Source: Bacteroidales bacterium
GTDB taxonomy: Bacteria; Bacteroidota; Bacteroidia; Bacteroidales; Lentimicrobiaceae
NCBI GenBank assembly: GCA_016788045.1
Contig: JAEUTG010000021.1
Location: 16,534 to 80,533 of the forward strand
DNA length: 64,000 nucleotides
Direction: 5' to 3'
Both the position numbers and the translations under genes were made by a program. A model generated the notes under the pieces. It saw nothing but the letters and a program-made list of their open reading frames with translations, was not told where the DNA came from and made no database searches. Of the stretch, positions 45,131 through 53,946 are shown one piece after another. Within the stretch, counting starts at the first letter, position 1, and each line of letters starts with the position of its first letter.

Positions 45131-46522
45131 ATGAAAACAATATCATTCAGTTTTACTGCAATACTCGTCCTGATTCTATCTGTTGGCTGTTCAAAAAAAT
45201 CGGAAAGTCAGCTTTACATCGGCTCAACAGCCATAGATACCACTTCGGTAATCACCGGACTCGATACGCCCTGGGAGGTACTCTGGGGGCCTGACAACCA
45301 CCTTTGGATCACCGAAAGATATGGTCGTATCAGCAGGCTGAACCCCGACACAGGCGCGCTGATTCCGGTTTACACCATTCCTGATGTGGATGAATACGGA
45401 GAAGGCGGATTGCTGGGCATGGCCCTGCATCCCGATTTCCCGGATGAGTCCTATGTATATGTTGTTTACAATTACTACTCGGGAGAATACCTGAAAGAGA
45501 GGCTGGTCAGGTATTTCTATGACGGAACAACACTCACAGAGCCATTCGTCATGCTCAACAACCTACCTGCCAATTCCTACCACAACGGATCACGTCTTGT
45601 TTTCGGGCCCGACGACAGGTTGTATATGTCAACCGGAGATGCCGGCAACCTGAACAGTCCCCAGAACATGAATTCATTGATAGGGAAAATACTCAGGATC
45701 AATCCCGATGGTTCCATCCCGGATGACAACCCTTTTTCCGGCAGTTATATCTGGGCATTGGGTCTCCGAAACTCACAGGGATTGGTTTTCACCCCTTCGG
45801 GAAAGCTGTACGGTTCGGAGCATGGCCCCAACACCGATGATGAACTGAATCTGCTGGAAACTGCAACAAACTACGGATGGCCCACGGTTGCCGGGTTCTG
45901 CAACCTTCCCGATGAAATCGCCTTTTGTGAAGCAAACAATGTAAAGGAACCACTGGCCGCCTGGACACCTACCCTGGCCGTTGCCGGGATTGATTATTAT
46001 AACCATACAGCCATACCCGAATGGGAAAACTGTATTCTGATGACCAGCCTGAAAGCTGGGAAACTGGTGAGCCTGAAACTCAGCAGCGACGGGAATTCCG
46101 TTACCGGGCAGCAGGACTGGTTCACGGATCATTACGGCAGGTTAAGGGATGTTTGCGTGGCACCCGATGGCAGGGTCTTTATTGCAGTGAGCAATCGCGA
46201 CGGACGTGGCACCCCCCGACCTGGTGATGACCGCATCGTTGAAATCAGGGCTTCCGGGACAACCGGACAAACAGGTACCGGAAAAAGCGACGATGGTTTT
46301 TCTCTCCACCCCAATCCTGTGAAGTCCGGAACTTTTATCACCTTCCGCAACATGCCTGATCAGGGACAATTTGCTGTCTACAATGGTTTAGGGATGCTGG
46401 TCAAAGAAGGCCGGTTTGAACATCCCTTCCGGTTGGGAACAGCAGATCTTGAGCAGGGCTTTTACCTGTTAAAAATCATCAACGGTAACAGGCTGTTTTC
46501 AAAGACAATCATTGTTTTGTGA
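45131..46522 (+). CDS. PQQ-dependent aldose sugar dehydrogenase-like lipoprotein with T9SS sorting domain
   Basis: This 463-residue protein has a signal peptide ending in a lipobox (LILSVGC). The GSDH/YliI-type propeller (~30-375) has DTPWEVLWGPDNHLWITER, GEGGLLGMALHPDF, YHNGSRLVFGPDDRLYMSTGDAG, GKILRINPDGSIPDDNPF, WALGLRNSQGLVF and GSEHGPNTDDELN. These match the soluble glucose dehydrogenase B family, including the catalytic His region and metal loop. The C-terminal type A sorting domain has FSLHPNPVKSGTFITF and EQGFYLLKI. Both a lipobox and a T9SS domain in one protein is unusual, so the lipobox may be incidental. Confidence 0.85.
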   Translation: MKTISFSFTAILVLILSVGCSKKSESQLYIGSTAIDTTSVITGLDTPWEVLWGPDNHLWITERYGRISRLNPDTGALIPVYTIPDVDEYGEGGLLGMALHPDFPDESYVYVVYNYYSGEYLKERLVRYFYDGTTLTEPFVMLNNLPANSYHNGSRLVFGPDDRLYMSTGDAGNLNSPQNMNSLIGKILRINPDGSIPDDNPFSGSYIWALGLRNSQGLVFTPSGKLYGSEHGPNTDDELNLLETATNYGWPTVAGFCNLPDEIAFCEANNVKEPLAAWTPTLAVAGIDYYNHTAIPEWENCILMTSLKAGKLVSLKLSSDGNSVTGQQDWFTDHYGRLRDVCVAPDGRVFIAVSNRDGRGTPRPGDDRIVEIRASGTTGQTGTGKSDDGFSLHPNPVKSGTFITFRNMPDQGQFAVYNGLGMLVKEGRFEHPFRLGTADLEQGFYLLKIINGNRLFSKTIIVL

Positions 46523-46746
46523 AAACCATTCCCACCGGAAATCAGGCACATACTGGTGAGTTGATTGCACCCGGTCAATCCCGTGTAAAAAACTTCAAAA
46601 AATCATATTGCAGATTCTGAGCATTACAATGAACAGTAATATGCTTCAATTTTCGCATAACAGCAATTAAAGAGGAGGCCCGGGACAGGATTCAGGGTCC
46701 GTGAATTGACGTTTCAGTAATTCCATCAACACAAACTGACCATATA

Positions 46747-47154
46747 ATGAAATATAAAATCGGAACCAAAGAGCAGCCGATGGTGTTAAAAACACCACCG
46801 CTCACCAGTGAATACACCATGCACACAGAGGTTAAGGATGGAAAAGAAGTGCTGGTGTGCACGGTTGGAAAAACGGTGTTGCTCTACAACATTAATTGCA
46901 TTGAAGACCTTCACCGGATGCTCAAAGCGCATGGTGACTGGATGGAACTCGGCAGTGCCGATGAACAAAAACCAGCCAGAGAAGGCACGGTTGAAGCCTG
47001 GGGCCGTTCAGAGAGCAATCCTGCTGGCGGCTGGTATGGGCTGAAAAAAGGTTTGCGGGGACGATTCGGGATGTATATTCCACCACTGCTTGAAGCACTC
47101 GGACTGGCCGAAGTCACCCATGATGCGAAAGGAAACAGGATGAGGGCCCTCTGA
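46747..47154 (+). CDS. Conserved cytoplasmic protein of unknown function (DUF6855-like)
   Basis: This 135-residue soluble protein has no signal peptide. Visible features are KIGTKEQPMVLKTPPLTSEYTMH at the N terminus, HRMLKAHGDWMELGSADEQKP, GTVEAWGRSESNPAGGWYGLKKGLRGRFG and EALGLAEVTHDAKGNRMRAL at the end. The sequence is very conserved-looking, and I recall it as a small family tentatively DUF6855, which I am not sure of. Function is unknown. It stands alone between a dehydrogenase gene and the convergent tpx. Confidence 0.6.
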   Translation: MKYKIGTKEQPMVLKTPPLTSEYTMHTEVKDGKEVLVCTVGKTVLLYNINCIEDLHRMLKAHGDWMELGSADEQKPAREGTVEAWGRSESNPAGGWYGLKKGLRGRFGMYIPPLLEALGLAEVTHDAKGNRMRAL

Positions 47155-47267
47155 GCGTTTGCCAACCCGAGTAAGATAAAGTCCTGCTGATTCTTTAGTC
47201 TACCAGGCAGCTTTTTGTTGTGGATTTTTGAGGCGACCGGGATTCTATCCTGAAAAGGTCACGGCTG

Positions 47268-47318
47268 AAAAAAACAATCCTTCCCCGTTGAGGCGTATGT
47301 CCTGGGGGGAAGGATTGT
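47268..47318 (-). terminator. Intrinsic terminator of tpx
   Basis: ACAATCCTTCCCC (47274-47286) pairs perfectly with GGGGAAGGATTGT (47306-47318). On the minus strand it is followed by seven Ts (47268-47274). Confidence 0.8.
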
Positions 47319-47354
47319 CGTGGTTTCGTATTCAAAAAGACGGGGTATCCTGAA

Positions 47355-47852
47355 TCAGAGCGCTTTAAGTGCAGCCTCATAATCGGGCTCCTGTGCGATT
47401 TCAGGAACCTGCTCGGTATAAGTAACAACGCCCTGCTCATTGACAACGACCACAGCCCTGGAATGCAAGCCAGCGAGCGGGCCATCGGCAATGGTAACGC
47501 CATAATCGGCTCCGAATGCACTTCCCCTGAAATCGGAAGCGGTCACTACATTCTGCAAACCTTCAGCAACGCAGAAGCGGCTGTGGGCAAATGGCAGGTC
47601 TTTTGAAACACACAGCACCACTGTGTTATCCAGTTTTGATGCAGCTGCATTAAAATGACGGACAGAGGCCGCGCAAACACCGGTATCAAGACTGGGAAAA
47701 ATATTGATCACCAGCTTCTTACCTTTAAATTCATCCAGGGTTGCAGCACTCAGGTCAGATTTAACCAGGTTAAATGCGGGAGCAACACTGCCAACAGCCG
47801 GAAGAGTTCCTACGGTGTTGATTTCATTTCCTTTCAATGTGATTTTTGACAT
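47355..47852 (-). CDS. tpx: Thiol peroxidase (Tpx, atypical 2-Cys peroxiredoxin)
   Basis: Tpx reduces peroxides with thioredoxin as donor. The 165-residue length fits. The peroxidatic Cys is in FPSLDTGVCAASVRHFN and the resolving Cys in HSRFCVAEGLQNV. The N terminus has ITLKGNEINTVGTLPAVGSVAPAFNLVKSDLS and the C terminus has YTEQVPEIAQEPDYEAALKAL, both canonical. It is monocistronic with a strong terminator. With msrA, it gives the region two oxidative-damage genes. Confidence 0.95.
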   Translation of the reverse strand: MSKITLKGNEINTVGTLPAVGSVAPAFNLVKSDLSAATLDEFKGKKLVINIFPSLDTGVCAASVRHFNAAASKLDNTVVLCVSKDLPFAHSRFCVAEGLQNVVTASDFRGSAFGADYGVTIADGPLAGLHSRAVVVVNEQGVVTYTEQVPEIAQEPDYEAALKAL

Positions 47853-48017
47853 AATTCAGTTTACTATTGATGGGTTAATATTCCGTTGAATAAACAATCC
47901 GGCATGGGGTCAGTTCAATACCGGCAGATTTAAAGTTCTCCTGTTTTCCTGCGTTCACCCTAACACCGGAACCATATCATGAACAGGAGACGAGGCTCAT
48001 TTATCGGTCATATACGG

Positions 48018-50963
48018 TCATTCCGTAACAGAGCGGTAGATGATCTCGTGGATTCTGGTCCGGATGTCCATCCGGGTAATTTTGTTGTTACCGGCATCTG
48101 GATATACCCTGTTGCTCAGGAAAACATAAACGAGGTCAGCATCGGGGTCAGCCCAGGCATAGGTTCCGGTAAATCCGGTATGCCCGAAACTGTGCGGCGA
48201 AGCAAGGCTGCAGGTTGGTCCCGGCTGGCCGTCAGGTGCCGGCTTGTCAAAACCGAGTCCACGCCTGTTTTTATTTTCAGGATATTGTGTACGGGTAAAT
48301 TCCTTAACCGTTTCCGGATCAAGGAATACTTCTCCTCCATAGTTCCCTTCATTCAGCAGCATCTGCATGAGCACTGCCACATCCATGGCATTCCCGAAAA
48401 GTCCGGCATGTCCTGACATACCTCCCAGCATGGCAGCAGCAGGGTCATGTACATCGCCTCTGATCAATTGCTTTCTGAAAACAGTATCCAGTTCTGTAGG
48501 GGCTATTCTGCTAACACTGAAACGATTGCGGGGGAAGTAATCCAGCGTTAACAACCCAAGCCTGTCGTAAAAGTTGTGTTTCACATAGCTGCTCAGGGGT
48601 TCCCCGGTGACTTCTGACACTGCATCTGCCAGCAGGATAAACCCGAGATCGCTGTATTTGTATTCCCGCTTTTTGAGCAAGGGTGAGGCCGCAATGGAAT
48701 CGCTGATGAACTTGTGCCATTGATCTCCGATATACATGGCATCAGCAACCCTTATAGGATAATTCACACTGAAGTGTCTGGCAATCAATGATGAATCCTG
48801 AAGGGATCCCTTCATCAGTTTGCGGTAAAAAGGAATGTAAGGCTGCAGGCCTGCCTGATGGGCCATGATTTCCCTGATTGAAAGCTGCGATTTATTGCTT
48901 TTTCTCAGACCAGGAAGATAGAAAGCCAGTTTTTCGTCAGGATTCAGCCTGTCTTCTGCCGTGAGTTTCATCACAGCCAGCGTGGTTGAAAGCATTTTAG
49001 TCAGGGAAGCCAGGTCGTAGAGATCCTGGTTGGTTACCGGCTCAGTCTGATCATAGGTCTTATTCCCGTATGACTTCTGTAACACAACCATTCCCTTTCT
49101 TATCACAACAATCTGGCCTCCCGGAAAAGCACCTTCGTCAATCGCCTGTTGCATCACCGAATCAACTTCAGCAATTTTCCGAGTGGAAATACCCGCCATT
49201 TCAGGCAAAGAATACGAAACCCTGATTTTCTCCATATGGTCGAGGCCCGTGCCACATCTGAAAGCGGAGGTGGCTGAAACCGGCAGTCTTCCTTTGACAG
49301 GCAATCCGCCAAAAAGCGCCTGCGCCGTTAACTGCTGCATGTTGGCGTTATCCTGATACGACACCACAACGGCGGCCATGCGGTCGGTATTTTTAAAGGT
49401 AGCCAGTGAATAGGGACTGGTAAAAATATTGAGCACCAGGTTGTTAACCGTGGCTAGAGAATCTACAAATGCTGCTGCCACCGGACTGATTCCGAAATTC
49501 TTTTGCGGCATGTCACTGGTTTTAACAAAACCAACAATGATGGTGTTGTACTTAGTGAGTAAAAGGGCAATAGAATCCGCCAGGGCTTTGTCGGGCTCTT
49601 TGGGCAGGTTAAAGTGATCAACCTGAGCGTAAGCAGAGAGCATCTCCTGAAAGGGTGAAAGCAAGGTATCACCGATCACGAGGCTGGCGAACCGGGTATC
49701 CGGGGATATCCTGAAAGGGATGGCAGCTGCGGGATCTGCCACCAGGGTAATTGCTTCAGCATTGGCTTTGGCGGTGATTACAGCCGCGGAAACTGAATTC
49801 AGCTCCCTGACGAGGTCTTTTGTTTCAATGGGCCTGAGACGGTTCAGCCCGGCTTCGTATTTCCAAAGCAGCACTTTTCTTACTTTCTGATTCACCAGAT
49901 CCATTGACAGGTAACCGCTATCGATGGCAGCCCGGATATTCGACACGGCCTTGCGGGCATCTACAGGCAGCAGCAGGATATCGTTTCCGGCGATCAGCGC
50001 ATCGGCTTCTACCATGCGGGGATCCGAAAAATCAGTCAGGCCTTTCATGTCCATGCCATCCGTAATGACCATTCCCGTGAAACCCAGTTCCCCGTTGAGC
50101 AGGTTTTTGATCATAGGTTGAGAAAGTGTGGCAATTGCTTTGGCCGAAGAATCGATCGCCGGTACAGCAAGGTGGGAGATCATGATTCCTTTGACACCCT
50201 GTCCGATCAGAACCCTGAAAGGAAAAAGTTCCGTAGAGTCAAGTTGCTGCCGCGATTTATTGATTACCGGCAGGGTATAATGTGAATCGGATCCGGTATC
50301 CCCATGCCCGGGAAAATGTTTGGCAACAGCAAAAATGCCGTGATCCTGCAGGCCCTTCATATAAAAAGCAGATTTCTGAGCTACCCGCAGGCGGTCTTCA
50401 CCGAACGACCTGGCATTGATAACCGGGTTAGCCGGGTTGTTGTTGACATCGGCAACCGGAGAAAAACTGACATGCACACCCAGACGTTTCAACTGCGCTG
50501 CAATGCCAGCGCCCATCTGATATATCAGGGAATCATTCTGAATGGCCCCCAGGGTCATCTGTTTCGGGAACCAGTTTATGCTGTCGAGCCGCATTCCGGG
50601 GCCCCATTCAGCATCCAGGGCTACCAGCAACGGTGTTTGTGCAGTTTCCTGCAGGACATTGATTGCCTGAGCCTGCCTGACCGGGCCACCCTGAAAAAAA
50701 CAGACACCTCCGGGATTAACCTCCCTGACAAGGGCAGCCAGATCGGTGAGGTATTGGGCATCACGGTTAGAATAAGCCCTGATCATCAGTAGCTGAGCAA
50801 TCCGCTGATCGGTGCTCAGACTGTTCAGCACCGAATCAACCCAGAGCCCGGCTTCACCTTGCCGGAAATTCTGTCCGCTGACCGAAGATGGAAGGACCGG
50901 AATCAGAAAAAATGCTAACGTAATGATTTTAAGTAAATTGTCAAACTTTGTCAACTGAAACAT
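48018..50963 (-). CDS. Fusion of GH3 beta-N-acetylglucosaminidase-like and class C beta-lactamase-like serine hydrolase domains
   Basis: This 981-residue secreted protein has a signal peptide (LLKIITLAFFLIPVLPSSVSG). Residues ~40-370 are a GH3 domain with DAEWGPGMRL, SFSPVADVNNNP, AKHFPGHGDTGSDSHYTLP and nucleophile region GMVITDGMDMKGL. Residues ~370-590 form a GH3 C-terminal-like domain. Residues ~600-975 are a beta-lactamase/DD-peptidase-like domain with the S-x-x-K motif LASLTKMLST and the YSD motif (KYSDLGFILL), and HTGFTG near the end as the third motif region. Likely substrate is peptidoglycan or muropeptides. This fusion is known in Bacteroidota. A promoter lies at 50995-51002. Confidence 0.9.
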   Translation of the reverse strand: MFQLTKFDNLLKIITLAFFLIPVLPSSVSGQNFRQGEAGLWVDSVLNSLSTDQRIAQLLMIRAYSNRDAQYLTDLAALVREVNPGGVCFFQGGPVRQAQAINVLQETAQTPLLVALDAEWGPGMRLDSINWFPKQMTLGAIQNDSLIYQMGAGIAAQLKRLGVHVSFSPVADVNNNPANPVINARSFGEDRLRVAQKSAFYMKGLQDHGIFAVAKHFPGHGDTGSDSHYTLPVINKSRQQLDSTELFPFRVLIGQGVKGIMISHLAVPAIDSSAKAIATLSQPMIKNLLNGELGFTGMVITDGMDMKGLTDFSDPRMVEADALIAGNDILLLPVDARKAVSNIRAAIDSGYLSMDLVNQKVRKVLLWKYEAGLNRLRPIETKDLVRELNSVSAAVITAKANAEAITLVADPAAAIPFRISPDTRFASLVIGDTLLSPFQEMLSAYAQVDHFNLPKEPDKALADSIALLLTKYNTIIVGFVKTSDMPQKNFGISPVAAAFVDSLATVNNLVLNIFTSPYSLATFKNTDRMAAVVVSYQDNANMQQLTAQALFGGLPVKGRLPVSATSAFRCGTGLDHMEKIRVSYSLPEMAGISTRKIAEVDSVMQQAIDEGAFPGGQIVVIRKGMVVLQKSYGNKTYDQTEPVTNQDLYDLASLTKMLSTTLAVMKLTAEDRLNPDEKLAFYLPGLRKSNKSQLSIREIMAHQAGLQPYIPFYRKLMKGSLQDSSLIARHFSVNYPIRVADAMYIGDQWHKFISDSIAASPLLKKREYKYSDLGFILLADAVSEVTGEPLSSYVKHNFYDRLGLLTLDYFPRNRFSVSRIAPTELDTVFRKQLIRGDVHDPAAAMLGGMSGHAGLFGNAMDVAVLMQMLLNEGNYGGEVFLDPETVKEFTRTQYPENKNRRGLGFDKPAPDGQPGPTCSLASPHSFGHTGFTGTYAWADPDADLVYVFLSNRVYPDAGNNKITRMDIRTRIHEIIYRSVTE

Positions 50964-50994
50964 AAAAAGGCCATGAGGGTGTATAAGGAACGCT

Positions 50995-51002
50995 CAAAGG
51001 TA
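50995..51002 (-). promoter_or_regulatory. Bacteroidota -7 element for the GH3/beta-lactamase fusion
   Basis: The minus strand reads TACCTTTG, an exact TAnnTTTG match, 31 bp upstream of the ATG at 50963. Confidence 0.55.
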
Positions 51003-51063
51003 CGTGGATGTTTTTAATCGGCATAATTTTTAGATTCAGTCATGAGCGGATATACAAAAGCCC

Positions 51064-51071
51064 TATTTTTG
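51064..51071 (+). promoter_or_regulatory. Possible Bacteroidota -7 element for the VWA gene
   Basis: TATTTTTG matches TAnnTTTG, 115 bp upstream of the ATG at 51187. The long leader makes this assignment less sure. Confidence 0.35.
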
Positions 51072-51186
51072 AAGTGCAGACATTCAGTTTGTCAGGCACC
51101 TCTTTTACAGTTTTATGCCAGTGTTTCAGCCTCCGGCACAATAAAAGTCCAGTCAGTACGTCAGTATAATACAAACCGTTTACCGA

Positions 51187-52566
51187 ATGAAAAAAACCAT
51201 ACTGCTTGCGCTGATACTGTCACCCTTTTTCATATTCGCTCAAACGGTCCGACCCGGGAATCAGGTTGAGCCGATAAGCCGCATCCTGTTTTTGTTTGAT
51301 GGTTCGCAGAGCATGCTGGGCAAGTGGCAGAGTGATGTTAAGATGAATATTGCCAAACGGATGATGAGCAACCTGATTGACAGTCTGAAAACGTACGATA
51401 ACCTGCAGATTGCGCTCAGGGTTTACGGGCACCAGAAACAGTATCCTCCGGCAGACTGTCACGACACCAAACTTGAAGTGCCCTTTGCAGACAATAATTT
51501 TGATCTGGTAAAAAACCGCATCGAGAGCCTCACGCCCCGTGGGACTACCCCCCTGGCCTACGCCCTCGAACAGGCAGCCAATGATTTTCCGCCATGCGAT
51601 AACTGCAGAAACATTATTATTCTTATCACCGATGGCATTGAAGAGTGTGGCGGAGATCCCTGCACCTCATCGCTGCTTCTGCAGCAAAACGGGGTGGTGA
51701 TGAAACCTTTCATTATCGGCATCGGTCGCGATTTTAAAGATGCTTTTAATTGTGTGGGAACCTATTTTGATGCCGCCAGTGAGGTTTCTTTCAAAAAAGC
51801 CCTGACCACTGTGATCAGTCAGGCGCTTCACTCAACCACCCTGCAGGTAAATTTGCTTGATATTAACAACAAAGCATCAGAAACAAATGTAAACCTCACT
51901 TTTTTCGATCACGTGACAGGAAAAGTAAAGTACAATTATATACATACGATGAACTCCCGCGGACTGCCGGATACCCTCGTACTTGACCCGCTTATAACCT
52001 ATGACCTGATTGTCAACACCCTGCCACCAACCGGAATCGACAACATACGACTGGTGGCCGGAACCCATGTTACGGTATCGGTGAGTGCCCCTCAAGGCAA
52101 CCTGAACCTGAAAATCGGGGCCAATGAAAAAATAGTGAAAAATCTGCAAACGATTGTCCGGAGGCATGGGCAGCAGGAAACCATCAATGTTCAGGCTTTC
52201 GGTGAAAACAAAAAGTACCTGTGCGGAAGTTATGACCTGGAGATACTCTCACTGCCGAGATTGTATATCGATGATGTAAGGATTATGCAGAGCCAGACAA
52301 CGACCATTGATATACCCTTGCCCGGGATTGTGGTGCTTCGCAAAAGTGTAAACGGCTATGGCAGCCTTTACCTTGAGAAAAACGAATCACTGGAATGGGT
52401 TTACGATCTCAGGGAGAATGTCCTTCAGGAAACCCTGGTACTGCAGCCCGGCAATTACAGGGTGGTTTACCGGTCAAAGAGCGCCCAGCGGGCGATCTAT
52501 ACAATTGAAAGTACCTTTACCATTCTGCCCGGAGGTACAAGCAATGTGAACCTGTTTTCATACTGA
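51187..52566 (+). CDS. Secreted VWA-domain protein
   Basis: This 459-residue protein has a signal peptide (LLALILSPFFIFAQ). Residues ~28-220 are a von Willebrand factor A domain: RILFLFDGSQSMLGKW is the D-x-S-x-S metal site, TPLAYALEQA the conserved Thr, IILITDGIEECGGDPC the downstream Asp. The later half (~225-459) is beta-rich with Ig-like strands (NLTFFDHVTGKVKYNYI, PGNYRVVYRSKSAQR). VWA proteins bind other proteins through a metal-dependent contact. The gene lies between the GH3 fusion (divergent) and the Crp/Fnr gene (convergent). Binding partner unknown. Confidence 0.85.
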   Translation: MKKTILLALILSPFFIFAQTVRPGNQVEPISRILFLFDGSQSMLGKWQSDVKMNIAKRMMSNLIDSLKTYDNLQIALRVYGHQKQYPPADCHDTKLEVPFADNNFDLVKNRIESLTPRGTTPLAYALEQAANDFPPCDNCRNIIILITDGIEECGGDPCTSSLLLQQNGVVMKPFIIGIGRDFKDAFNCVGTYFDAASEVSFKKALTTVISQALHSTTLQVNLLDINNKASETNVNLTFFDHVTGKVKYNYIHTMNSRGLPDTLVLDPLITYDLIVNTLPPTGIDNIRLVAGTHVTVSVSAPQGNLNLKIGANEKIVKNLQTIVRRHGQQETINVQAFGENKKYLCGSYDLEILSLPRLYIDDVRIMQSQTTTIDIPLPGIVVLRKSVNGYGSLYLEKNESLEWVYDLRENVLQETLVLQPGNYRVVYRSKSAQRAIYTIESTFTILPGGTSNVNLFSY

Positions 52567-52645
52567 GGTTTACACTGAAATAGCGGATATCGCGGAATCA
52601 CGCAGCGTAATAGGGAATCAGCCATAGACAAAACTCAGGCTTATT

Positions 52646-53338
52646 TTATCCGTTCCTACTGATGGTTTCCAGCATCGGGATGTTCAGCAGTTCTATTTCG
52701 TCGCCCCTGATAACGATCAGCTCATCATCCTTAAAGGTCTTCAGCACCCTGATGGCACTTTCCTTGGTCATTCCGGATAAATCGGCCAGATCCTGTCGGG
52801 AAAGGCTGGTGATGAACGGATTGCTGTTATATACTTTAGTTGCCAGATAGATGAGGGTGTCGGCCATCCTTCCGGGAATCTGCTTCTGGGTAACGCTGGC
52901 GATCTGGGTGATGAGACTAATGGCCTGGCTGCTGATCTTTTTGATAAAGCTGTTGGCAAACTCAGGATTTGTGTTTACCAGATTTTGCAGCACTTCCGTC
53001 TCAACCAGACAGGCTGAGGTCTCTTCGCAGGCAACTGCAGTATAGTGATGGCGTTTGTCGACATAAGCACCTGGCACAAAAATATAATCAACCGGTTTAA
53101 CAAAACCGATGATCAGTCTGCGGTCATTTTCACCTTCGATATATAGTTTTACGAGGCCGGATGTTATGCAAACGAAATCGTAGCAGGGCGAACCCTGTTT
53201 AAATACAATCTCGCCGGCCCTGTAATGCATCGAAACCCGGCATGATTCAACGCGGTCAAGCTCTTCTTCACTCAGGTGGTCGAAGATATCCGATTTTGCC
53301 TTACAATGCAAACAACCGCCATTCGATAATTTATTCAT
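52646..53338 (-). CDS. Crp/Fnr family transcription regulator
   Basis: This 230-residue regulator has a cyclic-nucleotide-binding-type sensor domain (~15-130; YRAGEIVFKQGSPCYDFVCITSGLVKLYIEG) and a helix-turn-helix domain (~155-225; SLSRQDLADLSGMTKESAIRVLKTFKDDELI). Near the N terminus, CLHCKAKSDIF and another Cys about 20 residues on resemble the Cys pattern of some Fnr-type sensors, but a full four-Cys iron-sulfur set is not evident. I chose the start at 53338. It is divergent from the cytochrome cluster and likely regulates it in response to oxygen or redox state. Confidence 0.85.
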   Translation of the reverse strand: MNKLSNGGCLHCKAKSDIFDHLSEEELDRVESCRVSMHYRAGEIVFKQGSPCYDFVCITSGLVKLYIEGENDRRLIIGFVKPVDYIFVPGAYVDKRHHYTAVACEETSACLVETEVLQNLVNTNPEFANSFIKKISSQAISLITQIASVTQKQIPGRMADTLIYLATKVYNSNPFITSLSRQDLADLSGMTKESAIRVLKTFKDDELIVIRGDEIELLNIPMLETISRNG

Positions 53339-53549
53339 AATGAGCAAGATTAGTAAATTCCTGGTGAAAAATACGGGTAAATTAAGCAAAGAATCATTAC
53401 AAATAAGACTTCAGATCAGGCAGGATGATGATTTAGATCAATTAAAAATCCACATAAATCACCATCAGAGGGCAAATATATCAACATTTACTTAGATTGC
53501 TTTATTCATATATGTATTTTCTTTGATGAAGCATAGAAAACCAAGAAAC

Positions 53550-53933
53550 ATGAAAAAAACAAGCCTGAATTTATCGTTCACTTTGATTTTTGTCTCCCTT
53601 TTTGCATTGGCTTTTTTAAGCGGATGTGAATACGATTTTGTTGAACCAGAAAATACGCCGATTCCGGATGAAATCAGTTTTGCCACTGATATCATGCCTA
53701 TTTTCAATGCAAGTTGTAACATGAGCGGATGCCATGCTGCCGGAGCCTTTGCCCCGGATCTTTCAGCAGGCAATGCCTTTAGTGCCTTGAACAACGGGTT
53801 TATTGATACCGCAACGCCAGAAAACAGTCTTATTTATACGGCTATGGCAACCGGAAGTATGAAGTCTTTCACAACTGTGAGCGATGCGAATCTTGTTCTT
53901 GCCTGGATTAAGAAGGGTGCCCTCAACAATTAG
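53550..53933 (+). CDS. Lipoprotein with a CX4CH cytochrome c-type heme site
   Basis: This 127-residue protein has a signal peptide with a lipobox (LFALAFLSGC), so it is lipid-anchored. The mature part has DIMPIFNASCNMSGCHAAGAF, in which the cysteines are spaced as C-x4-C-H, a variant heme c-attachment motif. The rest is short and ends in DANLVLAWIKKGALNN, which is typical of this small Bacteroidota/Planctomycete cytochrome-like domain. Its CXXCH motif is absent, so ligation is inference. It begins the plus-strand cytochrome cluster. I chose the start at 53550 because it begins a clean signal peptide. Confidence 0.75.
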   Translation: MKKTSLNLSFTLIFVSLFALAFLSGCEYDFVEPENTPIPDEISFATDIMPIFNASCNMSGCHAAGAFAPDLSAGNAFSALNNGFIDTATPENSLIYTAMATGSMKSFTTVSDANLVLAWIKKGALNN

Positions 53934-53946
53934 AAACCACACCAAA

